From contig CAJXLH010000007.1 of the NCBI GenBank assembly GCA_913055925.1, positions 1 through 23,836 of the forward strand: a stretch of 23,836 nt of DNA, read 5' to 3'. Origin of the DNA: an uncultured Maritalea sp. (GTDB lineage: Bacteria > Pseudomonadota > Alphaproteobacteria > Rhizobiales > Devosiaceae). This document shows, piece by piece, positions 14,533 to 22,772 of the stretch. Position numbers and translations under genes: made by a program. Below the pieces are notes generated by a model. The model searched no databases. It worked only from the letters and a program-made list of their open reading frames with translations, and was not told where the DNA came from. Each line of letters begins with the position of its first letter. The first letter of the stretch is position 1.

Positions 14533-15243
14533 TTAGTTGCGTATGAAGCTAAAGTAAAACGAAACTTCGCGCCCTTCTTTGCGCGCCTTTTGTTCGTACC
14601 GGGTGGCCTGCCACCCGTCCCACGGTTGGTGCCAGCTTGCCGGTGGCACTTGCGGCCAATGGAAGTCGTCATGGCGCAAAATTTGCCCTAGTGACCAAGT
14701 GGCATAGTCCTCGATGTCTGTTGCAACACGAAACTCAGCGCCAGACTTCAATATGCGCGCGAGCTCGGTCAGCGTGACAGGATTTACAAAGCGCCGCTTA
14801 TGGTGACGTTTCTTTGGCCAAGGGTCGGGATAAAGCAAAAATGCACCATCAAACCCATTTGTTGGCAACTTGCGCAGCAAATGGAGGGCGTCGTCTGTGT
14901 AAAGACGAACATTGTCTAGCTGATCGTTTTCGATGGCTGACAACATTTTGCCAATGCCGCCAACAAACGGTTCGCAGCCGATAAAGTTGGCATCACGATT
15001 GTCGCGCGCTTGTCGCGCTAAATGCTCACCGCCGCCAAAGCCGATTTCGATAAAATTCTTACTGGCCGGTTTGTCAAACACATCTGCCAGTTGGATGTCA
15101 GTTTCTGGTAACTGAATGGAGATAGCCGGCAACAGCTCGCCTTGCAGCCGCTGTTGGGTCGGGTGCAATTTGTGGGCTTTGCGGCGACCAAAAAAGGCAC
15201 GCCGCTCTGCCTCTAATCCGAATTTGTTTGGCTCTTTGCTCAT
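14533..15243 (-). CDS. trmB: tRNA (guanine-N7-)-methyltransferase TrmB
   Basis: TrmB methylates G46 in the tRNA variable loop using S-adenosylmethionine. The 236-residue protein has the SAM-binding EIGFGGGEH (66-74), the acidic NVRLYTDDALHLL segment, the hallmark PDPWPKKRHHKRRF (139-152) and a C-terminal VATDIEDYATW. The ATG at 15243 is preferred to the in-frame TTG at 15249; both have weak ribosome-binding sites. The start lies 12 bases after the metK stop, so translation may be coupled, and MetK makes the methyl donor used here. Its 3' end is only 8 bases from the convergent DUF6544-like gene, leaving no room for a dedicated terminator between them. Confidence 0.96.
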   Translation of the reverse strand: MSKEPNKFGLEAERRAFFGRRKAHKLHPTQQRLQGELLPAISIQLPETDIQLADVFDKPASKNFIEIGFGGGEHLARQARDNRDANFIGCEPFVGGIGKMLSAIENDQLDNVRLYTDDALHLLRKLPTNGFDGAFLLYPDPWPKKRHHKRRFVNPVTLTELARILKSGAEFRVATDIEDYATWSLGQILRHDDFHWPQVPPASWHQPWDGWQATRYEQKARKEGREVSFYFSFIRN

Positions 15244-15255
15244 AGCCAAGAGCTA

Positions 15256-16425
15256 TTAGCTGAGTTCCGCCAATATTGCATCTGCCAAATCGGCGCGTTC
15301 CCAAGAAAAACCGCCGTCATTTGTTGGGTTGCGCCCGAAATGGCCGTAAGCTGCGGTACGCTCATAAATTGGCTTATTGAGCTGCAATGTCTCGCGGATG
15401 CCACGTGGCGAAAGGTTCCTGACCTTATTGAGGACATTTGCTAGTTTCTCTTCGTCGACTTTGCCTGTGCCAAATAGGTCAACAAATGTCGAAAGCGGTT
15501 TGGATACACCAATCGCATAAGACAATTGGATCACACATTTCTTTGCAAGGCCCGCAGCGACAACATTTTTCGCCAAATAGCGCGCCGCGTATGCAGCTGA
15601 CCGATCAACCTTGGTTGGATCTTTACCAGAAAACGCGCCACCACCGTGTGGTGCAGCCCCACCGTAAGTATCCACAATGATTTTACGTCCTGTTAGGCCC
15701 GCATCTCCATCCGGACCACCAATTACAAAAGCGCCTGTCGGATTGACGTAAAACTCGTCTTCCGGGCACATCCAGCCTTTTGGCAGAGCATTTTCAACAA
15801 ATGGGCGCACAATCTCGCGCACCTCATTTTGACTTACGCCTTCAATATGCTGTGTGCTGACCACGATAGAAGAGGTGCCAACAGGCTTGCCATCTTCATA
15901 ACGCAAGGTGACCTGACTTTTTGCATCCGGAGCCAATTGAGGTGTTTCGCCGGCATGACGCGCACTTGCCATGGTGCGTAAAATCTTGTGGGCGTACAAA
16001 ATCGCTGGCGGCATTAGCTCTTCGGTTTCGTCAGTAGCGTAACCAAACATGATACCCTGATCGCCTGCGCCTTCATCTTTGTCGCCGGACGCGTCTACGC
16101 CTTGCGCGATCTCCGCTGACTGCTCGTGCACATAAACGTCGATGTCGCAGTTTTCCCAGTGGAAGCCTTCTTGTTCATAGCCGATTTTCTTGATGCAATT
16201 GCGCGCAATTTCTTCCATGCGCGCTTTATCAATGTTTTCTGGGCCCCGAACCTCACCCGCCAACACAACTTTATTGGTGGTTGCCAGTGTTTCGACCGCC
16301 ACCCGTGAATAGGGGTCTTCTTTTAGATAGGCGTCCAAAATGGCGTCTGAGATCCGGTCACAAATTTTGTCCGGATGACCTTCTGACACGGATTCTGAAG
16401 TGAAGAGATAAGACGAACTTGCCAC
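15256..16425 (-). CDS. metK: S-adenosylmethionine synthase (methionine adenosyltransferase)
   Basis: MetK makes S-adenosylmethionine from methionine and ATP. The 389-residue protein has the N-terminal YLFTSESVSEGHPDKICDRISDA with the ATP-contacting His17, the GAGDQGIMFGYATDE signature, and the glycine-rich GGAAPHGGGAFSGKDPTKVDRS. Length is normal. No ATG is available: the choices are TTG at 16431 and GTG at 16425. I chose GTG because AAAGG then has correct spacing (7 nt), while the TTG would sit almost on the ribosome-binding site. The sequence then reads MASSSYLFTSES, matching relatives. A structured stretch with a near-perfect palindrome precedes it, and the upstream gene encodes a DNA-binding protein. 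Confidence 0.96.
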   Translation of the reverse strand: MASSSYLFTSESVSEGHPDKICDRISDAILDAYLKEDPYSRVAVETLATTNKVVLAGEVRGPENIDKARMEEIARNCIKKIGYEQEGFHWENCDIDVYVHEQSAEIAQGVDASGDKDEGAGDQGIMFGYATDETEELMPPAILYAHKILRTMASARHAGETPQLAPDAKSQVTLRYEDGKPVGTSSIVVSTQHIEGVSQNEVREIVRPFVENALPKGWMCPEDEFYVNPTGAFVIGGPDGDAGLTGRKIIVDTYGGAAPHGGGAFSGKDPTKVDRSAAYAARYLAKNVVAAGLAKKCVIQLSYAIGVSKPLSTFVDLFGTGKVDEEKLANVLNKVRNLSPRGIRETLQLNKPIYERTAAYGHFGRNPTNDGGFSWERADLADAILAELS

Positions 16426-16428
16426 AAT

Positions 16429-16450
16429 CAAGCCTTTCTATTGCAAGCCT
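16429..16450. repeat. Direct repeat CAAGCCT in front of metK
   Basis: CAAGCCT occurs at 16429-16435 and 16444-16450, 15 bp apart start to start. The first copy overlaps the metK ribosome-binding region. It may be chance; I note it because the surrounding leader is structured. Confidence 0.3.
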
Positions 16451-16475
16451 GCAGCCTTAATGGCGCGGCTTTAGT

Positions 16476-16499
16476 CGGCCAACAAATATTTGCTGGCCG
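16476..16499. promoter_or_regulatory. 24-bp near-perfect palindrome upstream of metK
   Basis: The half-sites read CGGCCAACAAAT (16476-16487) and ATTTGCTGGCCG (16488-16499). They are perfectly symmetric except for one position, which remains a wobble pair in the minus-strand RNA. It lies between the regulator's stop and the metK start, about 50 bp before metK. It overlaps a candidate -10 box (TATTTG, 17 bp from TTGCAA at 16511-16506), so it could be an operator. In RNA it forms a tall hairpin that can be extended by an outer ATGGC/GCCAT stem. Confidence 0.5.
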
Positions 16500-16530
16500 C
16501 CATAATTGCAATATGGATATAAAGATTTCG

Positions 16531-16953
16531 TTATATCTGCAAAGATTTATTTGTCGCGTCCATCTCTTTCGAGGATTGCGCCATTTGATCGGCGACAGCC
16601 AATAGAGATTTTCGCGCTTCTGGTGAGGAAATCGCAGAAAAAGCCGCGAGCAGGCGTTCTTCATCTGTTGAAAGAATGGAAAAGCCTTGCTGATCTTGTT
16701 CTGCAAAATGCTGTCCAGGCACTTGGTCGTAAAACATGCCAACCGAAACGCCTAACAATTGCGCAATGGTCGCAAGACGTGAAACCGGAATACGATTGCT
16801 CCCGATTTCGTATTTTTGAACTTGTTGATAAGAAACGCCCAGATGCGACGCCAATTGCTTCATGGTCAGGCCGCGGCTCTTACGCACTTCACGTACCTTG
16901 TTCCCTACAATCTGGTCGGTTTCATCTGGTTGGCGCGGACGCGCATTTGTCAA
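16531..16953 (-). CDS. XRE-family transcriptional regulator between lnt and metK
   Basis: A 140-residue DNA-binding protein. An XRE/Cro-type helix-turn-helix covers about residues 15-72: VGNKVREVRKSRGLTMKQLASHLGVSYQQVQKYE, then IPVSRLATIAQLLGVSVGMFY. The C-terminal half is helical and charged, possibly for dimerisation or ligand sensing. I chose a TTG start at 16953: GGGAG lies 8 nt upstream, and TTG overlaps the lnt stop as TTGA. The alternative ATG at 16980 would overlap lnt by 31 bases and has no good ribosome-binding site. Rhizobial genomes often carry such a regulator here, next to metK. Its target is unknown; the 24-bp palindrome just downstream is a candidate. Confidence 0.85.
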   Translation of the reverse strand: MTNARPRQPDETDQIVGNKVREVRKSRGLTMKQLASHLGVSYQQVQKYEIGSNRIPVSRLATIAQLLGVSVGMFYDQVPGQHFAEQDQQGFSILSTDEERLLAAFSAISSPEARKSLLAVADQMAQSSKEMDATNKSLQI

Positions 16954-18581
16954 TCTATGTTCTCCCAATATCTGCGCCATCTATTACGCAGGAGTACGAG
17001 CAAAAAACTGCCGAAAATCATCAAATAAAATACATTGTGACGATATGACGAAAATACAGTTTGCTCAAGTCTTTCAGGGAGTTTTGAATTTAGGACACCT
17101 GGTTCATCACTTTGAAGGCGCGCGACGACACGGCCAACTGGGTCAATAATTGCAGTGATGCCGGTGTTGGCGACCCGGACAAGAGGCACGCCTTCCTCAA
17201 TCGCGCGCATCTGTGCGTGAACGAAGTGTTGGCTTGGGCCAATAGTGCCAGAAAACCATGCATCGTTGGTGAGATTGAGCATCCATTGCGACTGCGCAAT
17301 CGATGCGCCCATGCCACCTGAAAAGATCACTTCATAACAAATAAGCGGCAAAAATGGTGGGGTGCCGAGCGGGTTCATGGGCGTATTTGGACGCTGACCA
17401 TGCACAAAACTGTCGGACGCGGTGACCAACTCACGAATGCCAAACAGCGATAATATGGGTTTGAACGGTACAAATTCGCCAAAAGGAACTAGGCGATATT
17501 TATTGTAGGCGGCGTTAATTTCGCCTTGGTCATTTATAGAAATGATCGCATTGTGAATGCCTCCAGCATTCTCATCCAATCCGGCAAAGTCACGATTTTC
17601 CCGCGCAGCTCCGGCAATTAAATTCGTCCCATTTGGCAACATGCGGGCGATGCGCGCCAATGCGTCTGGGTGATCATCGATGAAGAATGGAAACACCGAT
17701 TCGGGCCAAATGACATGTGTCGCAGCGATAATGCCGGGATCGGCTGGCGATGCCTTTTCAGCGGACATCGCCAACAATTGGCTGAAAATCAGTTCAGCAT
17801 TCTCAGGCTTCCACTTTTCCGCCTGCGGAATGTTGGGCTGGACAAGGCGCAAGTTCACATCGTCACGATAGGTGGTCGGTGATTGTCCGAGTTGCCAATA
17901 GCCAAATGAGAAAATGCCGCACAAGACGATTATCGCGGCGCCAAGCGGTCCGAAACGGGCGGAGGTTGGCTGTTCAAGGTTTGGCCAGATCGCGGCGGGC
18001 GTCAGCGCCAGCAAAACCGCAATAAAGCTCATGCCGTATACGCCGATGAGCGCGCCAAGCTGCATGGTCTCTAGCGACAGCGCAAACATCATCCCGGGTA
18101 AGTTCCATGGAAAGCCTGTGAACAGATGCCCGCGCAAAAACTCAAACAAGGCGATTGAGACGGCAAGAGCGAGAATTCGCTGGCCAAAGTCAGACCAAAA
18201 TAGATGGGCGAACGCCGTCGCCAGCCCCCAAAAAATCGCCAAAAGAGCAGGAAGCCCGAACAATCCCAATGGCAGGGCCCACAAAAAAAGGTCCGGCTCT
18301 ACAAAAAAAGCGCCTGACATCCAATGAAGGCCGATAGTGAAATAGCCAAAACCGAACGCCCAACCAATCCGAAAGGCAGGGCCAAAGGCACGCGCTACTA
18401 GGGTTTGCTTTCGTTCAACGCCATCCAAAAGCCAGACAATGATCGGGAAACCAACAAAGGCGGCAGGCAATAAATTGAGCGGCGGCATACTGAGGGCGGC
18501 AATGGCACCAGCGACAAAAGCAACGGCCTGACGCTGCCAACCCGAAACCAGGTGACACCACTGCGCAAAACGATCCAGCAT
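16950..18581 (-). CDS. lnt: Apolipoprotein N-acyltransferase
   Basis: Lnt transfers an acyl chain from phospholipid to the N-terminal cysteine of lipoproteins, the last step of lipoprotein maturation, in the inner membrane. The 543-residue protein has several hydrophobic segments in its first 230 residues, then a periplasmic nitrilase-like domain. The catalytic triad is visible: Glu294 (VIWPES), Lys361 (YNKYRLVPFGEFVPF) and Cys415 (LICYEVIF). The WMLNLTNDAWFSGTIGPSQHF segment is conserved, and a last membrane segment (about 518-531) precedes a basic tail. The stop overlaps the preferred start of the downstream regulator (TTGA). The ATG at 18581 has AGGG about 7 nt upstream. It follows corC in the same transcript, an order also seen in enterobacteria. 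Confidence 0.96.
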   Translation of the reverse strand: MLDRFAQWCHLVSGWQRQAVAFVAGAIAALSMPPLNLLPAAFVGFPIIVWLLDGVERKQTLVARAFGPAFRIGWAFGFGYFTIGLHWMSGAFFVEPDLFLWALPLGLFGLPALLAIFWGLATAFAHLFWSDFGQRILALAVSIALFEFLRGHLFTGFPWNLPGMMFALSLETMQLGALIGVYGMSFIAVLLALTPAAIWPNLEQPTSARFGPLGAAIIVLCGIFSFGYWQLGQSPTTYRDDVNLRLVQPNIPQAEKWKPENAELIFSQLLAMSAEKASPADPGIIAATHVIWPESVFPFFIDDHPDALARIARMLPNGTNLIAGAARENRDFAGLDENAGGIHNAIISINDQGEINAAYNKYRLVPFGEFVPFKPILSLFGIRELVTASDSFVHGQRPNTPMNPLGTPPFLPLICYEVIFSGGMGASIAQSQWMLNLTNDAWFSGTIGPSQHFVHAQMRAIEEGVPLVRVANTGITAIIDPVGRVVARLQSDEPGVLNSKLPERLEQTVFSSYRHNVFYLMIFGSFLLVLLRNRWRRYWENID

Positions 18582-18657
18582 TTATGGCCCTATCTGACGA
18601 ACAATTTGATTTTGCACATTGCTCCTTGTTCGCCAGCGAACCGTCAAGTGCAAAAGA

Positions 18658-19704
18658 TCATTCTGCGGCTGTTTTTGCACCAGTTGTGCTGTCCGCGTCG
18701 CCATGTCGTATCATGCGTTGACGTTGGCGAATGCCACGTCGTGAGCGGGTTACCTTAATGGTGCGCACACGTCGCGGATCAGCATGAACGATCTCAAACT
18801 CAAAGCCTTTCAGCTTTGTGATCACCTCGCCGCGCACCGGCACACGATCGACGAGCGACGTAACAAGACCACCCAAAGTGTCCACATCTTCTGCTTCTTC
18901 GCCTGGATCAAAATCAGGGCCAAGTGCTTCAGACAATTCTTCAAGTTCGCAACGCGCGTCAACAATATGGGTATTTTCATCGATTTGAGAGACTTTGATG
19001 TCGGCATCTTCGTCATGCTCATCTTCGATTTCACCGACGACTTCTTCGATCAAATCTTCAATCGTTACAAGGCCATCAGTGCCGCCATATTCGTCAACGA
19101 CAATCGCCATATGGATGCGGGTCGCTTGCATTGATTGCAAAAGATTAGAAACCGGCATTGCCGGCGGCACGAACAACACTTCACGCACAAGACCTGAATT
19201 GACAATCTTTGTGCGCAATGAACCTGTTTTGAGCTTTTCTGGGTGCTGGCCTTTTTCTTCCACTTCTTGTGGTTCGGAAAGGCTGAGCAGCAGGTCTTTG
19301 ATGTGAACCATGCCCATAATATTGTCGAGCGTATCGTCATAAACCGGTAAGCGGGAATGCCCAGCTTCACGGAAATTGGCGATCAAAACCGACACGGCAT
19401 CGTTCATATCCGCCGCTTCAATATCGGCGCGATTGACCATTACGTCTTCAACACGAGTATGGGAAATTTTGAGGACGTTTTGGATGAGCGTACGCTCACC
19501 ATCCGAAAATGCGGATTCTGGTCCCGCTTCGGCAGCGGTTTCCAGCGCTTCTTCCAGATCTTCGCGCAGTGTTGGCGCGCGCACAGAAAGTCTGGACCGG
19601 ATCTTGTCCCAAATAGAAAGTTTTTTCTCAATGGATTGTGCACTGTCGCCTGAAAGGCGATGCGGCCCTGACGCCGCGGCGATAGATTGATCTTTGTCGT
19701 TCAT
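18658..19704 (-). CDS. CorC/HlyC-family CBS-domain protein (hemolysin-like, TlyC)
   Basis: A 348-residue cytoplasmic protein with two CBS domains (about 80-225: HTRVEDVMVNRADIEAADM, then HSRLPVYDDTLDNIMGMVHIKDLL, and HMAIVVDEYGGTDGLVTIEDLIEEVVGEIEDEHD). A CorC_HlyC domain follows at about 240-320. It lacks the DUF21 membrane domain of larger relatives, so it is the short CorC type. Despite the name hemolysin, family members are linked to magnesium and cobalt homeostasis rather than shown to be toxins. The tail is basic (TRSRRGIRQRQRMIRHG). The ybeY-corC-lnt order is a widely conserved module. Confidence 0.9.
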   Translation of the reverse strand: MNDKDQSIAAASGPHRLSGDSAQSIEKKLSIWDKIRSRLSVRAPTLREDLEEALETAAEAGPESAFSDGERTLIQNVLKISHTRVEDVMVNRADIEAADMNDAVSVLIANFREAGHSRLPVYDDTLDNIMGMVHIKDLLLSLSEPQEVEEKGQHPEKLKTGSLRTKIVNSGLVREVLFVPPAMPVSNLLQSMQATRIHMAIVVDEYGGTDGLVTIEDLIEEVVGEIEDEHDEDADIKVSQIDENTHIVDARCELEELSEALGPDFDPGEEAEDVDTLGGLVTSLVDRVPVRGEVITKLKGFEFEIVHADPRRVRTIKVTRSRRGIRQRQRMIRHGDADSTTGAKTAAE

Positions 19705-19749
19705 TTGCGTACGGCCTTCGCCGTTTATGCTCCTAATACTGTTTCAACT

Positions 19750-20232
19750 CTACGACACCAATTCGGCATAGGGGTCGGCAATTTCAAGGTCTTTGAGGAT
19801 ATTGCGCTCCAAGCCTTCCATTTCCTCGGCATCGTCATCGGTTAAATGATCATAGCCTAGAATATGCAAAAATCCATGAACACACAAATGTGTGACATGA
19901 TCTTTGAGTGTTTTTTGCTCGTCATGTGCTTCTTTTGTGACGGTTTCGTAGGCCAATGATATATCGCCCAAAAGACCAAAAAGTGGCGCAAATGGCTCTA
20001 TCTGCGGAAAAGACAGCACATTGGTCGAGGACTGTTTTTCGCGCCATTGCGCATTTAGCTCATGCTGATGCGCATCATTTGTGAGCAAAATGGAAAGCTC
20101 GCAAGGGCCTTCCGGCACCAATTTCAAGTGCGCGATCGCGGCTTTTACCGCGCGCTCTACACTGTCGCTTAACTCATCAGACCAACGATCATCCTCAATG
20201 AGAATGTCAATTTCTATCGGAAAGTTAGACAT
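19750..20232 (-). CDS. ybeY: Endoribonuclease YbeY (rRNA maturation)
   Basis: YbeY is a zinc-dependent single-strand endoribonuclease needed for 16S rRNA 3'-end maturation and ribosome quality control. The 160-residue protein carries the zinc motif HGFLHILGYDH at 119-129 (His119, His123, His129), plus the conserved LNAQWREKQSSTNVLSFP and LLGDISLAYETV segments. The ATG at 20232 starts 3 bases after the phoH stop (TAGgcaATG), so translation is very likely coupled. PhoH/YbeZ is a known partner of YbeY, which fits the tight spacing. Length is normal. Confidence 0.96.
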   Translation of the reverse strand: MSNFPIEIDILIEDDRWSDELSDSVERAVKAAIAHLKLVPEGPCELSILLTNDAHQHELNAQWREKQSSTNVLSFPQIEPFAPLFGLLGDISLAYETVTKEAHDEQKTLKDHVTHLCVHGFLHILGYDHLTDDDAEEMEGLERNILKDLEIADPYAELVS

Positions 20233-20235
20233 TGC

Positions 20236-21276
20236 CTATTCGGCTTTACTCTTGTCGGCTTTGGTCTCAGCATCGGCCTTTTTGTCATAGGCTCTAATGA
20301 TGCGGGCAACCAGTTCATGACGCACCACATCTTTATCGCTAAAGCGTGTCATGTGAATGCCTTCAACACCTGAGAGAAAATCAAGCGCTTCGATAAGGCC
20401 CGACTTCACGCCACGCGGCAAATCGATTTGCGACGGGTCACCGGTCACGATCATTTTTGAGTTTTCGCCCAACCGGGTCAAAAACATCTTCATTTGCTGT
20501 GTGGTGGTGTTTTGGGCTTCGTCCAAAATAATCACAGCATTTGAAAGGGTTCGACCACGCATAAAGGCCAATGGCGCCACTTCAATTGTGTTTTGCTCAA
20601 TACAGCGATCAACAATTTCGGGCTGCATCATATCGTACAGCGCGTCATAAAGCGGCCGCAAATATGGGTCGACTTTTTCTTTCATGTCGCCGGGCAAAAA
20701 GCCCAAATGCTCGCCTGCTTCAACTGCTGGGCGCGACAAGATGATGCGGTTAATGTCGCCGCGTTCCAACAAGGTCGCGGCATAGGCCACTGCCAAATAA
20801 GTTTTGCCGGTACCCGCCGGACCAACGCCAAACACCAATTCGGTGCGATCCATGGCGCGAATATAGCCGTCCTGCGCCGGCGAACGGGCCACAATGGTGG
20901 CTTTTCGCGTCGCGATTTGCGCCATGCGCACATGACCACGCTTTTTCTCAATTGTTGGCAGCGTCAACTGGCTGTCATCTGTCAAAATCATGCGAATAAT
21001 GCCATCTACATCACCCACAGTGATGTTTTGACCCTCTTCAAGCTGAGAATATAGCGATTCCAGTGTGCGGCGCGCTTGATCAACAGCAATCGCTGATCCA
21101 GACACCATAACATGATTGCCGCGAGGGTTGGCGCGCACGCCGAGTTTTTGTTCGATCAGGGCCAGATTTTGGTCGTATTCGCCATAAAGCTGAGAGGCCA
21201 AACGGTTATCTTCAAACGCCATTTCCAAATCTGTTGTATCTGGCTTATGGCCTTGCGGTGACCATGATTTTGTCAA
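20236..21276 (-). CDS. PhoH-like ATPase (YbeZ)
   Basis: A 346-residue PhoH-family P-loop ATPase. An N-terminal KH-like segment (about 25-100, with LVASQLYGE-type and GNHVMVSGS features) precedes the ATPase domain. This has Walker A GPAGTGKT at 152-159, RPAVEAGEHLGFLPGD, Walker B VIILDEAQN, and TRLGENSKMIVTGDPSQIDLP. In proteobacteria this protein is the neighbour and proposed partner of YbeY in RNA metabolism. The start is TTG at 21276, supported by GAGGAG 6-7 nt upstream; an ATG at residue 19 is less likely. The tail is charged (KKADAETKADKSKAE). It lies between miaB and ybeY in one transcript. Confidence 0.93.
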   Translation of the reverse strand: MTKSWSPQGHKPDTTDLEMAFEDNRLASQLYGEYDQNLALIEQKLGVRANPRGNHVMVSGSAIAVDQARRTLESLYSQLEEGQNITVGDVDGIIRMILTDDSQLTLPTIEKKRGHVRMAQIATRKATIVARSPAQDGYIRAMDRTELVFGVGPAGTGKTYLAVAYAATLLERGDINRIILSRPAVEAGEHLGFLPGDMKEKVDPYLRPLYDALYDMMQPEIVDRCIEQNTIEVAPLAFMRGRTLSNAVIILDEAQNTTTQQMKMFLTRLGENSKMIVTGDPSQIDLPRGVKSGLIEALDFLSGVEGIHMTRFSDKDVVRHELVARIIRAYDKKADAETKADKSKAE

Positions 21277-21342
21277 ACAAAACTCCTCTATTCAGTGCGG
21301 GTTAAAGTGCAAGATGATTTCACTATGCACCATTTCACCTGG

Positions 21343-22701
21343 CTATTGTGTGACAATATTACCAAAAAGTGAAAATTTCCCTACCGAATCGATCTCCACG
21401 TCCTGAATTGTTCCAATATGGGACGCATCTGCTTGCACCTGCACAGGCTGAAGGTAAGGCGAACGGCCCACAAGCTGCCCTTCTTCGCGGCCCGCTTTTT
21501 CAAAAAGAACAGACATGGTGGTGCCAATACGTGAGGCGTTGAAGTCCTTTTGTTGCTGGTTCAACAGTTCCTGCAAACGCTGCAAACGTTCAGACTTCAC
21601 GTCTTCCGGCACTTGGTTTTCAAGTGCCGCGCCCGGTGTGCCTGGTCGAGTTGAATATTTGAATGAATAGGCTTGCGCATATTCCACATCGCGCACAATT
21701 TGCATTGTGCCTTCAAAGTCTTCATCGGTTTCACCGGGGAAGCCCACAATAAAGTCGCCCGACATTGCGATGTCTGGGCGAGCTTTGCGAATGCGATCCA
21801 GCAAATCAAGATATTCTTTCACCGTGTGCTGGCGGTTCATTGCCTTCAAAATGCCATCCGATCCCGCCTGGACAGGCAAATGCAAATAAGGCATCAGCAA
21901 ATCTAGGTCGCGGTGCGCTTCAATCAACGCATCATCCATATCGCGCGGATGCGAAGTGGTATAGCGCAAGCGCTCCAAGCCCTTCACATCTGCCAATTTG
22001 TAAAGCAAATCCGCAAGGCCATTGGTGTTCCCGTTCGCATCTTCGCCGTGATAGGCGTTCACATTCTGCCCCAGAAGCGTGATTTCCTTCACGCCTGCAT
22101 CCACCAGATCTTGCGCTTCGGTGAGAATTTGCATCACAGGACGCGAAACTTCCGCGCCGCGGGTGTAAGGCACCACACAGAAGGTACAAAATTTATCGCA
22201 GCCTTCTTGCACCGTTAGAAACGAAGTGAGACCCCGCGCAATGGTTGCTTCTTTTTTGGGCTTCGGCAAATGTTCAAATTTGTCTTCGGTAGGAAAATCT
22301 GTTTCCACCACTTTGCCGCGCTGCGCCTTTTCAACGAGTTCGGGCAGTTTGTGATAGGATTGCGGGCCAAAAACCAAATCTACCACTGGTGCGCGGCGAA
22401 CAATTTCTTCGCCTTCGGCTTGCGCCACGCAACCAGCGATGCCGATCATCATTTCACCGCCAGCTTGCTCTTTTTTCTGGCGCATAATGCGCAAGCGCCC
22501 GAGCTCAGAGTAAACCTTTTCCGCGGCCTTTTCGCGAATATGGCAGGTGTTGAGTACCACCAAATCCGCATCATCGATATTTGTTGTCGCCTCATAGCCT
22601 TCAGGTGCGAGCGCATCGACCATGCGATCACTGTCATAAACGTTCATCTGACAGCCATAGGTTTTGATAAACAGCTTTTTCATATCTTGCGGTTTGTTCA
22701 T
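21343..22701 (-). CDS. miaB: tRNA-2-methylthio-N6-dimethylallyladenosine synthase MiaB
   Basis: MiaB is a radical-SAM methylthiotransferase that adds a methylthio group to N6-isopentenyl-A37 of tRNAs reading UNN codons. The 452-residue protein has the N-terminal UPF0004 domain with cluster-binding Cys17 (TYGCQMN), Cys53 (LNTCHIR) and Cys91 (IAGCVAQ). The radical-SAM cysteines are Cys168, Cys172 and Cys175 (EGCDKFCTFCVVPYTRG). A C-terminal TRAM domain follows (GRSPYLQPVQV). The ATG at 22701 is preferred; GTG at 22722 and ATG at 22683 are alternatives, and the ribosome-binding sites are only moderate. It uses SAM, so it links to metK in the same cluster. Confidence 0.96.
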   Translation of the reverse strand: MNKPQDMKKLFIKTYGCQMNVYDSDRMVDALAPEGYEATTNIDDADLVVLNTCHIREKAAEKVYSELGRLRIMRQKKEQAGGEMMIGIAGCVAQAEGEEIVRRAPVVDLVFGPQSYHKLPELVEKAQRGKVVETDFPTEDKFEHLPKPKKEATIARGLTSFLTVQEGCDKFCTFCVVPYTRGAEVSRPVMQILTEAQDLVDAGVKEITLLGQNVNAYHGEDANGNTNGLADLLYKLADVKGLERLRYTTSHPRDMDDALIEAHRDLDLLMPYLHLPVQAGSDGILKAMNRQHTVKEYLDLLDRIRKARPDIAMSGDFIVGFPGETDEDFEGTMQIVRDVEYAQAYSFKYSTRPGTPGAALENQVPEDVKSERLQRLQELLNQQQKDFNASRIGTTMSVLFEKAGREEGQLVGRSPYLQPVQVQADASHIGTIQDVEIDSVGKFSLFGNIVTQ

Positions 22702-22772
22702 GTCGCGAAAATGCCTCGTCACTTGAAGACGCGCCTTGTTACACCAATTGGCAAATAGAGAAAAGGGGCGTT

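Noticed and set aside
16426..16530. Known SAM-II riboswitch before metK
   Set aside because: I could not lay out the SAM-II pseudoknot on this sequence; the pairing seen is a simple nested hairpin, so I kept it as an unclassified leader.
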